Source of the DNA: Kaistella antarctica
GTDB taxonomy: Bacteria > Bacteroidota > Bacteroidia > Flavobacteriales > Weeksellaceae
Direction: 5' to 3'
Assembly: GCF_900109615.1 (NCBI RefSeq)
Contig: NZ_FOIX01000004.1
Location: forward strand, 1 to 64,000
Length of the DNA: 64,000 nucleotides
A model generated the notes under the pieces. That model was not told the DNA's origin, did no database searches, and saw only the letters and a program-made list of their open reading frames with translations. Positions 17,397 through 25,303 of the stretch are shown here, one piece after another (position 1 is the first letter of the stretch; every line of letters begins with the position of its first letter). The translations under genes were made by a program, and so were the position numbers.

Positions 17397-17660
17397 GAAC
17401 CAATAAAGGTGGTAGCTTGAACCAGTAAAGGTGGTATCTTGAACCAATAAAATTACTTGATTGAACCAATAGACTTACCTAATTGAACCAATAAAATTAG
17501 TAGCCTGAACCAATTAGAGTAGTTGCTTGAACCAATAAACTTACTTAATTGAACCAATAATGGTGGTAACTTGAACCAATAGACTTACTTGATTGAACCA
17601 ATAAAGGCAGTAGCTTGAACCAATAGACTTACTTGACTGAACCAATAGTAGCATCTGATT
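17397..17660. repeat. Twelve-copy 22-bp tandem array with two alternating unit types
   Basis: Twelve head-to-tail units of exactly 22 bases start at 17397 and each 22 bases to 17639. Every unit starts with GAACCA and nearly all with GAACCAATA; the 13-base tail falls into two types: a (AAGGTGGTAGCTT-like: units 1, 2, 8, 10; weaker in 5, 6) and b (GACTTACTTGATT-like: units 3, 4, 7, 9, 11). From unit 7 on they alternate b-a-b-a-b, giving a 44-base higher-order period. The unit length is not a multiple of three, so it does not encode a peptide repeat. There are no unique spacers, so it is not CRISPR. Confidence 0.9.
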
Positions 17661-17702
17661 CAATTAATTAGAAACCTAGACCTCACCAACCCTGAATTCT
17701 TT

Positions 17703-17736
17703 CCAAAAAAAAGCGCCCCATAGAAGGAGCGCTTTG
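17703..17736 (-). terminator. Terminator of the 163-residue gene
   Basis: On the minus strand AAAGCGC, loop, GCGCTTT running into a T-tract of eight. It lies downstream of the gene ending at 17802. Confidence 0.8.
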
Positions 17737-17742
17737 TAAAAA

Positions 17743-17771
17743 CATTGCCAAAGCCTACGACTTTGGCAATG
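17743..17771. repeat. Inverted repeat next to the terminator
   Basis: CATTGCCAAAG (17743-17753), 7-base loop, CTTTGGCAATG (17761-17771): perfect 11-bp arms. It sits between the stop of the 163-residue gene and its terminator and may stabilise the mRNA 3' end. Confidence 0.65.
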
Positions 17772-17801
17772 ATGATCAAGATAAATGTCGACAGAAATTT
17801 G

Positions 17802-18293
17802 CTACACTGGATTTTTTGGGAGCGTGTTCGGCGTATTTCCCTGCGAGCTAAATCGCTCGCGAAGCTGCGCCACAATTGCATCTGCCCCTGGAATCCCGGA
17901 ATCGGCTGCGGCTCCAAATAATTTGTAAAGCATCAGCGCTGAACTGTAAGATTCGCTCCCCGCCAGGAGTTGGGTATCATCTAATTTTTCCACCGTTTGT
18001 TTCAGCATAGCGATCAGCTCATCCAGCTGATTAAAAAGCGCCAGGTCGGTTTGCATGTCACTCACTGAGAGAAAATTCGGCAACATACCGGCATTATTAA
18101 CCCCGGCGTTGATGGCGTCTTCCGTGAAAACTTTGTTATCTACGTTAATAGCGGGCAGCAAAATTCGCTCTTCTGTGGTTAATCCGATAAGAAACGGAAG
18201 ATTGGTGTCGATTGTTGTCAGCGCAGCTTTCACCGCGGCGATCTGAGCCGCCGTCGCTACAACATTGAGTCTGTTGTTTGTTAAATTTGCCAT
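17802..18293 (-). CDS. Conserved-looking hypothetical protein, 163 residues
   Basis: Not recognised. The sequence is alanine-rich and mostly helical (VVATAAQIAAVKAALTTID; ALFNQLDELIAMLKQTVEKL; ALMLYKLFGAAADSGIPGA), with no signal peptide, membrane segment or catalytic motif. The composition and base content are closer to the core genes than to the AT-rich genes on either side. It has its own terminator (17703-17736). It is probably a cytoplasmic structural or capsule-like helical protein, but no function can be assigned. Confidence 0.6.
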   Translation of the reverse strand: MANLTNNRLNVVATAAQIAAVKAALTTIDTNLPFLIGLTTEERILLPAINVDNKVFTEDAINAGVNNAGMLPNFLSVSDMQTDLALFNQLDELIAMLKQTVEKLDDTQLLAGSESYSSALMLYKLFGAAADSGIPGADAIVAQLRERFSSQGNTPNTLPKNPV

Positions 18294-18578
18294 AATTTGT
18301 GTTTTTTAGGCGTTAATGTCCTATAAAATTACACAATTGTTGCGGATAATATAAAATATTTACCAACTTTTCACATACTGCAATCTAATATTTTCTACAA
18401 ACAATGATCAGGTAAACTGAGTAACTATTTTAAGAAATTAAAAAAATATTTTTTTAATAAAACATCTTTTTATTCATTTTTTAACAATTTCGTATCGTTC
18501 GCAAATAATTTATTAATCACATTATATAAATTATGCGTATTTTTAACTTAGTAATTACATCACTACATTTAATAAATT
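18294..18578. other. AT-rich gap between divergent genes
   Basis: 285 bases between the 163-residue gene (leftward) and the next pair (rightward), so it should hold two promoters. Possible -7 variants are seen, for example TACATTTA just before ATG 18579. Nothing else recognised. Confidence 0.4.
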
Positions 18579-18962
18579 ATGGAAAAAAAAGATTTTGTTA
18601 AAAACCTCACATATCTCCAGTCTGCAACTAGTTTGACGGGAAAAAAATACAGATTAGATAAAATATTTGATGGCAAAATATACTTTACACGAGAAAATAA
18701 AAGTCAGTCTGAAACAATTTACATTTCAGAATTATTTGAATTATTTACAAAAGAAAGAGTACTAAACACCACAGTTGCAAAATCCTATATTTCAGGCAGA
18801 GTTCAGTCACCTGCTGTTGCTATATTAAACGAATTGAAATTAAAACAAAATAATTATCTCACTACTGTTTCTGCTTTAGCAGATGAAAAAGAAAAAATCT
18901 TTAAAAATGAAACAGCGAAGAAATCTGCAAATAATTTAAAAGACGAAACTAGATTTTTGTAG
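18579..18962 (+). CDS. Uncharacterised protein, first gene of an accessory pair
   Basis: 127 residues, not recognised. It has an N-terminal strand-rich part (LTGKKYRLDKIFDGKIYFTR), a central segment (ETIYISELFELFTKE, then TTVAKSYISGRVQSPAVAIL) that could be a small DNA- or protein-binding domain, and a lysine-rich C-terminus. The next gene starts two bases after its stop, so they are almost certainly one transcript. High AT content and position in the accessory stretch suggest acquired DNA. A toxin-antitoxin or nuclease-helper pair is possible, without direct evidence. Confidence 0.6.
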   Translation: MEKKDFVKNLTYLQSATSLTGKKYRLDKIFDGKIYFTRENKSQSETIYISELFELFTKERVLNTTVAKSYISGRVQSPAVAILNELKLKQNNYLTTVSALADEKEKIFKNETAKKSANNLKDETRFL

Positions 18963-18964
18963 CA

Positions 18965-19690
18965 ATGTCAGAACTTATAGGAGAAGATTATTTACTTTCT
19001 AAAAGTATTAACAAACCAATAGATTCATCACATTTCTTTTTATCAAATAATTTTGAAATGTATAAGTTCCCGGATGTGGTAAATTCAAGTTATCTGAAAA
19101 TACTATCAGATTTGAAATCAAACAAACAATTTAGTTCTGATAGCTTAGCTCATTTCATAGATGGTGCAATTATGAACCATCCGATTTTAAAAAGTAGAAT
19201 TGTTGAATTTGATGAAGAACAACATTTCACACCAGCAAGATTAAGTACAATAAAACACCTTAAAAAAATATTACCTGATAACTATTTTTCGACTGTCAGC
19301 AATATTTGTAATGACAAAACCTACCTCAATAATCATGTTTTGAAAAAACATCGGATGAAAAACAAAATAGAAAATTTACCAAAATCATTTTCTGATTTCA
19401 TTGAGTGGCTGGAGCAATCAGACGAAAAATTATCAGGATACATTTGTGAGAAAAATGGTTTTAGATTTTTAGGTGGACGTATGGCGCAGAGAGCATATTA
19501 TGATTGCTTACGCGACACGGCCCATCTTTCTGAAAAAAATAAAGATTTAGAAAGTCCATTAAGATTTGCAAAAAAAAGTTTTGAGGATATAGAAAAAATT
19601 AGTTTTAATAAGATTGAAAATAAAAGAATTAAAGAAATAATTGTGGAAATTCTACAAACTGATTATCAACTATCAATTGCTAGTACGTAA
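18965..19690 (+). CDS. Uncharacterised protein, second gene of an accessory pair
   Basis: 241 residues, not recognised. Mostly helical, with a basic middle section (LNNHVLKKHRMKNKIENLPK) and the notable segment GFRFLGGRMAQRAYYDCLRD. No signal peptide, membrane helix or zinc motif. It is tightly coupled to the 127-residue gene. It ends before a bidirectional terminator at 19746 shared with the convergent J-KTSC gene. No function is assigned. Confidence 0.6.
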   Translation: MSELIGEDYLLSKSINKPIDSSHFFLSNNFEMYKFPDVVNSSYLKILSDLKSNKQFSSDSLAHFIDGAIMNHPILKSRIVEFDEEQHFTPARLSTIKHLKKILPDNYFSTVSNICNDKTYLNNHVLKKHRMKNKIENLPKSFSDFIEWLEQSDEKLSGYICEKNGFRFLGGRMAQRAYYDCLRDTAHLSEKNKDLESPLRFAKKSFEDIEKISFNKIENKRIKEIIVEILQTDYQLSIAST

Positions 19691-19745
19691 ATTAGTTCCA
19701 AAAGTTTTTTTGATTTAAAATCGATTTTCACGAAATATTACCATC

Positions 19746-19780
19746 AAAAAAGCACAACCTCATCCAAGATTGTGCTTTTT
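19746..19780. terminator. Bidirectional terminator
   Basis: AAAAAGCACAA, loop, TTGTGCTTTTT. It separates the accessory pair (plus strand) from the J-KTSC gene (minus strand), and both read into a T-run. Confidence 0.8.
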
Positions 19781-19801
19781 AAATTGTAGAACAACGGGAA
19801 A

Positions 19802-20248
19802 TTAATCCTCCATTGCTTCCCCATTTTTTCTGTAGATGTAGCTTCCGTAAATGTGTCTACGGGCAAAGCGGCTCGGCGAATCAGCGTTGACCATTTTGAT
19901 GTAGGTATTACGGGGAACACCGATGTATTCGTACATTTTACCATTCAAATGCTGCACTTTCAAGATTTGTTTTTCGTAATCGAAATCCTGAATGTTTGAT
20001 TTTGAAATAGTCTCGGTATATTCTTCTTTGTATTTTGCCTGCGTTTCTGGGTTGATGCTCACCAAAAAATGGTAGGCTTCAATCACAGACTTGCTTTTTT
20101 CTTCGGCTTCCAGTTTTGCCGCATCGTCGTTGACAAATTTATCAGGATGCGCATCTTTCATCGTATTCCGGTAAATGGATTTTAAATCTTTTAAAGTAGC
20201 GGTTTTATCAACCCCAAGAAGCTTTCTGTGCTCACCAACTCTTTTCAT
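19802..20248 (-). CDS. J-domain protein with C-terminal KTSC domain
   Basis: 148 residues. Residues 7-70 are a J domain with the HPD signature (YRNTMKDAHPDKF), which in other proteins stimulates Hsp70/DnaK ATPase. Residues about 91-143 are a KTSC domain (YEKQILKVQHLNGKMYEYI, VPRNTYIKMVNADSPSRFA, RHIYGSYIYRK), a short fold often found alone or at the end of lysyl-tRNA synthetases and of unknown chemistry. The combination would bring DnaK to whatever the KTSC domain binds. Single gene. Confidence 0.8.
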   Translation of the reverse strand: MKRVGEHRKLLGVDKTATLKDLKSIYRNTMKDAHPDKFVNDDAAKLEAEEKSKSVIEAYHFLVSINPETQAKYKEEYTETISKSNIQDFDYEKQILKVQHLNGKMYEYIGVPRNTYIKMVNADSPSRFARRHIYGSYIYRKNGEAMED

Positions 20249-20464
20249 AAATGCTTTTTTATATTTTAAAGGGTGTAGAGAAGCGGCGTTTTAAATTTGA
20301 TTTAAATAAGTCTTTAAAAATAACCTCTTCCACTATACCTTTTTAGCGGGTGCAAAAGTAGGGAATTAAAATTTAATGAAACCAGAAAATATAAGGTAAT
20401 ATTAAAACCAGGACTCACTAACTAAGACAAAACGAATACCTTAACGATTTATAATGAGTAAAAA

Positions 20465-20482
20465 ATGGGTGTTTTCACCCAT
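20465..20482. promoter_or_regulatory. Palindrome upstream of the T9SS cargo gene
   Basis: ATGGGTG, TTTT, CACCCAT: a perfect inverted repeat ending 21 bases before the -7 box TAACTTTG (20503-20510). It could be an operator or a weak hairpin. Confidence 0.4.
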
Positions 20483-20502
20483 AAATTACAGTGTGGATGC
20501 AA

Positions 20503-20510
20503 TAACTTTG
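20503..20510 (+). promoter_or_regulatory. -7 box of the T9SS cargo gene
   Basis: TAACTTTG, an exact TAnnTTTG match, 26 bases before ATG 20537. Confidence 0.5.
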
Positions 20511-20536
20511 GTATCTAACCAATAAATACAATTGCT

Positions 20537-22093
20537 ATGAAAACTCTGTTTACCTACTTACTTCTATTTGTAATGTCAGTCGGCGGTTTCAAGGCACAGA
20601 AGTCTCTGAAAACTTTAGCCCCACCAATTAATAATGATTGCGCAAATGCGATTTCTCTAACGGTTAATGCAGATACAAACTGCACTATATTTAAAACCGG
20701 CACAACCATCGATGCGTACCAATCTTCAGAAATAGAACCGACCTGTGGCGCTGCTTTAGATCAACGCGATGTGTGGTTCAAATTTATTGCAACTCGTAAG
20801 ATTCAAACCATTAAACTTTTAAATATTATCGGAAATCCTGATATGGTATTGGCGGCTTATATTGGCGCCTGCGGAAATTTGACACAAATTAAATGTAGCG
20901 ATCCAGAAACAATGACGCTTACCAAGCTTGTGATTGGTTCAGAATATAAAATCCGGGTCTGGACCAACAGTGATACCGACACCAGATCAACATTTGATAT
21001 CTGTGTGACTTCAGGACCCATACCTATTAATGACGATTGTGCCGGAGCTATTTCACTAAACGTAAGCAATACAGAATTCTGCACTGCACCCCAGAGTGGA
21101 ACCACAATTAATGCAACCAATACCAGTGGCGGTCCTAATTGCAATGGTGCCGGAGTTGACGATGATGTTTGGTATTCATTCATTGCGACCTCTACAACGC
21201 ACTTGGTGACGGTAGATTATGAAGATTTTCATACCAGTATGCAGATCTATTCCGGATCTTGTACGAATGAGATGATAGGAGCGTGTGTGAATGGAAATTA
21301 TGGAAACTCCAACATATTGTGGAAGACTTTCACCGTAGGACAAAAATACTATCTGAGAATTTTTTCTACAAATCCAAACAACACCTTTTCTAATTTCAAA
21401 GTCTGTATTACGACTCCCTCCGTCCCTACAAATGATAACTGCGCCACACCACAAACAATTCCCTGTGACGGAATGGTCAGCGGATCGAATGCGCTTGCTA
21501 CCAATGATATAATACCTACCTCTTCATGTGGATTTGCTAATCCCATCGCTTCCTCCAGAGGGGTTTGGTTTAAAGTGACTGCAACTAAAAATGGCCCGAT
21601 GACGATTTCTGCGTGTGGCACAGATTACGATTCTTTCCTAAGAGTTTACACTGGCGATTGTGCAACACTGTCGTGCACCAGCAATGTTAATGGTGCTGGT
21701 TATGCAGACGCTGGCTGTCCCGGGTTAAATAATAGTCCAATAGTTACTTTCAATGCAACGATGGGAACGACCTATAGAATATTATTGACCGCCTACTCTG
21801 ATACCCAGTTTGGTAATTATATAATTTCTGCAAACTGTTCTGCATTAGCAACTTCAAACGTAATTGCGACAGACGAAATTAAAGTATATCCAAACCCCTT
21901 CACGGATGTTTTGAATATTTCCGATGTGAAAGATCTTGCCACAATTTCTGTTAGGGATTTATCAGGAAGATTAGTTAAATCACTTAAAGCAAGTTCTACA
22001 CTCAATCTTGTTGATTTGAAATCAGGTATTTATTTGGTTTCACTTACCTATAAAGACGGAAGTGTGAAGACGATAAAAGCAATTAAAAAATAA
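20537..22093 (+). CDS. Secreted protein with three repeats and T9SS sorting domain
   Basis: 518 residues. A signal peptide (MKTLFTYLLLFVMSVGGFKA) is followed by three homologous domains of about 130 residues that start NNDCANAISL, NDDCAGAISL and NDNCATPQTI, each containing DVWFKFIA-like and Y-G-C elements. These look like pre-peptidase C-terminal type beta domains found in flavobacterial surface proteins. The C-terminus is a type A T9SS sorting domain (VYPNPFTDVLNISDV ... VRDLSGRLVKSL ... SGIYLVSLTYKDGS), which directs export and surface anchoring. No enzyme domain is present, so adhesion or binding is the likeliest role. Confidence 0.88.
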   Translation: MKTLFTYLLLFVMSVGGFKAQKSLKTLAPPINNDCANAISLTVNADTNCTIFKTGTTIDAYQSSEIEPTCGAALDQRDVWFKFIATRKIQTIKLLNIIGNPDMVLAAYIGACGNLTQIKCSDPETMTLTKLVIGSEYKIRVWTNSDTDTRSTFDICVTSGPIPINDDCAGAISLNVSNTEFCTAPQSGTTINATNTSGGPNCNGAGVDDDVWYSFIATSTTHLVTVDYEDFHTSMQIYSGSCTNEMIGACVNGNYGNSNILWKTFTVGQKYYLRIFSTNPNNTFSNFKVCITTPSVPTNDNCATPQTIPCDGMVSGSNALATNDIIPTSSCGFANPIASSRGVWFKVTATKNGPMTISACGTDYDSFLRVYTGDCATLSCTSNVNGAGYADAGCPGLNNSPIVTFNATMGTTYRILLTAYSDTQFGNYIISANCSALATSNVIATDEIKVYPNPFTDVLNISDVKDLATISVRDLSGRLVKSLKASSTLNLVDLKSGIYLVSLTYKDGSVKTIKAIKK

Positions 22094-22113
22094 ATGGGTA
22101 ATAATCTTAGATT

Positions 22114-22145
22114 AAAGAAGTGGTAACAGCCACTTCTTTTTTTAT
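22114..22145 (+). terminator. Terminator after the T9SS cargo gene
   Basis: AAAGAAGTGG, loop TAACAG, CCACTTCTTT with T-run. Confidence 0.8.
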
Positions 22146-22195
22146 GGAAAAATGTTAGACTTAAGATTAACTGAGCTCATTTTAAACTCTCGACC

Positions 22196-22921
22196 CTACA
22201 TTTTACGACTTTCCGTACCCATCCATTTGTCCCAAAACGTAAAGTACAACCCGTAATTGGTGGTGAATTCTTTGTGGTGAAAGTGATGATGCGTGGCATC
22301 AATCCACATTTTCCCGAACTTACTTCGTCTGAAAGGAGCCGGATAAATTTCAATATCCAGATGATTGACCATGCTGCTGAAGGTCATGAAAATCAGATAA
22401 AATAAAAGTACATAAATATTCAGCGGAATGATTAATAAAATAATCGGTAGAATTAAAGCTTCCAAAATAGTTTCCCAGGGATGAAATGAAAAGGCCGTCC
22501 ACGGCGTAGAACTCAAACTATTGTGATGAACTTTGTGAACTACTTTGTAGATTTTTGGAATATGCATGGCGCGATGCAGCCAGTAATAATACGTCTCGTG
22601 TACCAGCAAAACCGCGACGATGCTGACAGGTAAATACCAATATCCGTACTCCGCAGGATCGAGATAAATCCCGGTAAACTGATGGAGATACAACCAATAA
22701 AGCAAGGCGCCAAAAAAAGCAAAGATGGCGGAAGAAATAATGCTCCAGTAAATTTCTTTTTTGACTTGATCTTTTTTAAGTGGTCTTTGACTTAAGATCT
22801 TTTTGTCGGTTTTTTTGTTTTTAACTTTCAGATAATAGGCATAGAAAAAACCAGCCGTTATAAAATAGCGAATCAGTAAAATCGCGAAAAAGGCGATGAC
22901 ATAACCAAGAAAATCTCCCAT
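22196..22921 (-). CDS. Sterol desaturase/fatty acid hydroxylase-family membrane protein
   Basis: 241 residues with about four membrane segments. The family's histidine clusters that bind the di-iron centre are all visible: H and HRAMH in HETYYYWLHRAMH, HKVHH, and HHHFHH near the C-terminus (THHHFHHKEF). Enzymes of this family use O2 to hydroxylate or desaturate lipids or carotenoids. The substrate is unknown. The gene is alone, transcribed toward the T9SS cargo gene's terminator. Confidence 0.85.
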   Translation of the reverse strand: MGDFLGYVIAFFAILLIRYFITAGFFYAYYLKVKNKKTDKKILSQRPLKKDQVKKEIYWSIISSAIFAFFGALLYWLYLHQFTGIYLDPAEYGYWYLPVSIVAVLLVHETYYYWLHRAMHIPKIYKVVHKVHHNSLSSTPWTAFSFHPWETILEALILPIILLIIPLNIYVLLFYLIFMTFSSMVNHLDIEIYPAPFRRSKFGKMWIDATHHHFHHKEFTTNYGLYFTFWDKWMGTESRKM

Positions 22922-23036
22922 GAATACTTTTCAGAATTGAAGAATTAAAATACAAAACTAAGGAAAACCATTTGAATTTTTCAGGATTTTTTAAGGGAGA
23001 TATTTTTAAAGAAAATACTTAAAAAAACAAATCAAT

Positions 23037-23960
23037 CTATCTTCTGATTCCTTCTGGAAACTGAACCTGAGCTGGCGCCGCATTCAATTTTGGCAACACC
23101 ATTTTCAAAATTCGATTCCGTCGATCAGTCGTATCTCTGGGTTCAACGGGATACATCAATACGGCTTCCATCCAGGCATACGCATTATTTCTAAAGTAAA
23201 CGCCGGGTTCCCAAAGGCTATGTTTCTGCATATTGATTCGGGGATATTTTTGTTTAAAATCTTGCCGTGCCGCCTCGAGCAGACAATCTTCCACAAACTG
23301 TAAATCGCTGGTGAAGGCCACCTGAATGGCAGTTTCGTTCCAGATAAAAGGAACCTGCGGCCCAGAGTAATTAATGATTTCTTCACGCAAAATTAAACTA
23401 TTGGGAAACCGAATGGTTCGGCCACTTCGTCGGTCATTGCCCAAATAATCGCCACTGCATTCCAGAATCGACGTATCTAAATAATTAATTTCTACGACAT
23501 CACCACGAAATCCTTTGATCTGAATACGATCGCCAACTAAATAGGAGCGTCTTAAAATTAAATAAATCCAGGCGATAAAAGAGGAAATCGGCGCTTGCAA
23601 GGCAAACCCTAAAATCAAGGAAATCAACCCAAAACTCACGGCCGCGGCATATAAATTTTGAAACAAGAAAGAGGCTGCAACAATTAAACTGAAGACTAAG
23701 GCTAGAAACCTGACGATGCGCAAAAGGTTGTAGCGATCGCCCTCGAGATGGTTCTGACTGTAAATCAGTTTCTCAATAAATTTGCTGATGAAAAAAATAA
23801 GGGAGATGAGAAAGAGACTTAAACTCAACTTTCGGAGGAAAGGAATATAATGTCCCCACGAACTGAAGATGGGCAGATTCACCAAATAATAAATGGCGAT
23901 TAGGACCATTGCGACGGATCCGTAAATGATCGTCCATTTTCTGTTATGTTGTTTTTCCAT
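23037..23960 (-). CDS. MscS-family mechanosensitive ion channel
   Basis: 307 residues. Four N-terminal hydrophobic segments lead into the pore helix and beta domain of the MscS family (LGFALQAPISSFIAWIYLIL, RSYLVGDRIQIKGFRGDVVE, INYLDTSILECSG). The family's RIPN-type strand is here TIRFPNSLILREEIINYSG. Members open on membrane tension and protect against osmotic downshock. The C-terminal cytoplasmic part is complete. A near-consensus -7 box (TAAATTTC) lies just upstream of the start. Confidence 0.87.
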   Translation of the reverse strand: MEKQHNRKWTIIYGSVAMVLIAIYYLVNLPIFSSWGHYIPFLRKLSLSLFLISLIFFISKFIEKLIYSQNHLEGDRYNLLRIVRFLALVFSLIVAASFLFQNLYAAAVSFGLISLILGFALQAPISSFIAWIYLILRRSYLVGDRIQIKGFRGDVVEINYLDTSILECSGDYLGNDRRSGRTIRFPNSLILREEIINYSGPQVPFIWNETAIQVAFTSDLQFVEDCLLEAARQDFKQKYPRINMQKHSLWEPGVYFRNNAYAWMEAVLMYPVEPRDTTDRRNRILKMVLPKLNAAPAQVQFPEGIRR

Positions 23961-24142
23961 AAAGGATAATTGAAATTTAGAGACTGAAAATTCTGCGGAT
24001 TTTGTTAGAATTTAAAATCGAAAAAAAGATATGAAAAAAATAGACCAGTCGCAAATCTTTGTGAAGACTTGCGGAATGTTTTTAGAAAACCTTTAAAAAT
24101 CGAGAAATTTTAACGGTGCCAGTTTAAGATGAATCGCAGAGG

Positions 24143-25303
24143 TTATCCTCTAAATAAAAAGAAATCATCTTTCATATCTTCAATTTGGGCATCTTCATTG
24201 GTCACAATATAATCAATGGCTTTGGTAGTAAAGTCATTTCCCTTCTCCGTCAATGAAACGATGTCGTTATCAATGGTAAACAAATTATTTTTCAAGCCTA
24301 AATTCAACACCGTTTTGCTGCGAATCTTCTGCCAGTTGATATGCTCGTTGAGATGATTCACATGACGTTCCTTTTGCTCGTGATGGTTTTTTAAATGTAG
24401 AATAAAAGTAATCAAGGAAACTTCAATTCGCTGCTGTTTCTCGCGATACAAAACCGCAATTAATCCTTTACTCGGCGCAAATAAATAGACGACCAAAAAC
24501 ACCAGACCCAACATGGTTGCGATACTTCCGGCAATCGAGGCATCTAAATAGTTGGCGGCCCAATAGCCGGCAATTGCACTAAAGACGCCAAAAAAACAAG
24601 CCAGCACAATCATTTTCGTAAGGTTCGTCGTCAGCAAATAAGCGGACGCCGCAGGAGCAATCATCAAAGCCACCACTAAAATAGCACCGACGGCATCAAA
24701 GGCGCCAACGGTCGTAATCGACGCCACACTCATCAAACCATAATGGATAATGGCAGGCGAAAACCCTAAGGAAGTAGCCAATCCCGCATCAAACGTACTC
24801 ATCTTTAATTCTTTATAAAAAGCAAATAAAAGCGCGAGCGTTGCCAGCAAAATAATACTGATCACCCATAATGATTTCGGACCTAGATCCATGCCGTCAT
24901 AATAAATCCGGTCAAACGGCGTGAAGGCCAGTTCGCCCAAAAGCACTGCGTCGATATCCAGGTGCACATCATTCGCATATTTCGCAATCATGATCACGCC
25001 AATACTGAAGAGCGCTGGAAACACCAGGCCGATGGCTGTATCTTCCTTTACCAATTTGGTCTGCTGAATTTTCTCCACCAAAACCACGGTCAAAACACCA
25101 GTCATCGCGGCGAGCAAAATCAATAAAGGTGAATTTAAATCTTGGGTAATAAAAAATCCAACCACAATCCCAGGCAAAATAGAATGGCTGATGGCATCAC
25201 TAATCATCGCCATCTTCCGCAGAACCAAAAAAGTTCCTGGAATGGCGCAGGCAATCGCTACCAAACTGGCTATGATCTGTATTTCTAACTGAGCACTACT
25301 CAT
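24143..25303 (-). CDS. Mn/Zn/Fe ABC transporter permease with C-terminal winged-helix extension (TroD-like)
   Basis: 386 residues. Eight or nine membrane segments make up the ABC-3 permease domain (residues about 1-280), with the typical MISDAISHSILPGIVVGF and LMIAPAASAYLLT. After it come about 100 soluble residues (VSLITFILHLKNHHEQKERH ... VLNLGLKNNLFTIDNDIVSL, TEKGNDFTT) that look like the metal-responsive winged-helix repressor (DtxR/MntR) fold. The gene overlaps the preceding permease by 8 bases and is the last of the operon. Confidence 0.85.
   Translation of the reverse strand: MSSAQLEIQIIASLVAIACAIPGTFLVLRKMAMISDAISHSILPGIVVGFFITQDLNSPLLILLAAMTGVLTVVLVEKIQQTKLVKEDTAIGLVFPALFSIGVIMIAKYANDVHLDIDAVLLGELAFTPFDRIYYDGMDLGPKSLWVISIILLATLALLFAFYKELKMSTFDAGLATSLGFSPAIIHYGLMSVASITTVGAFDAVGAILVVALMIAPAASAYLLTTNLTKMIVLACFFGVFSAIAGYWAANYLDASIAGSIATMLGLVFLVVYLFAPSKGLIAVLYREKQQRIEVSLITFILHLKNHHEQKERHVNHLNEHINWQKIRSKTVLNLGLKNNLFTIDNDIVSLTEKGNDFTTKAIDYIVTNEDAQIEDMKDDFFLFRG

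Noticed and set aside
17397-17660. CRISPR array
   Set aside because: Units are contiguous 22-base repeats with two tail types; there are no 26-40 base unique spacers and no cas genes.
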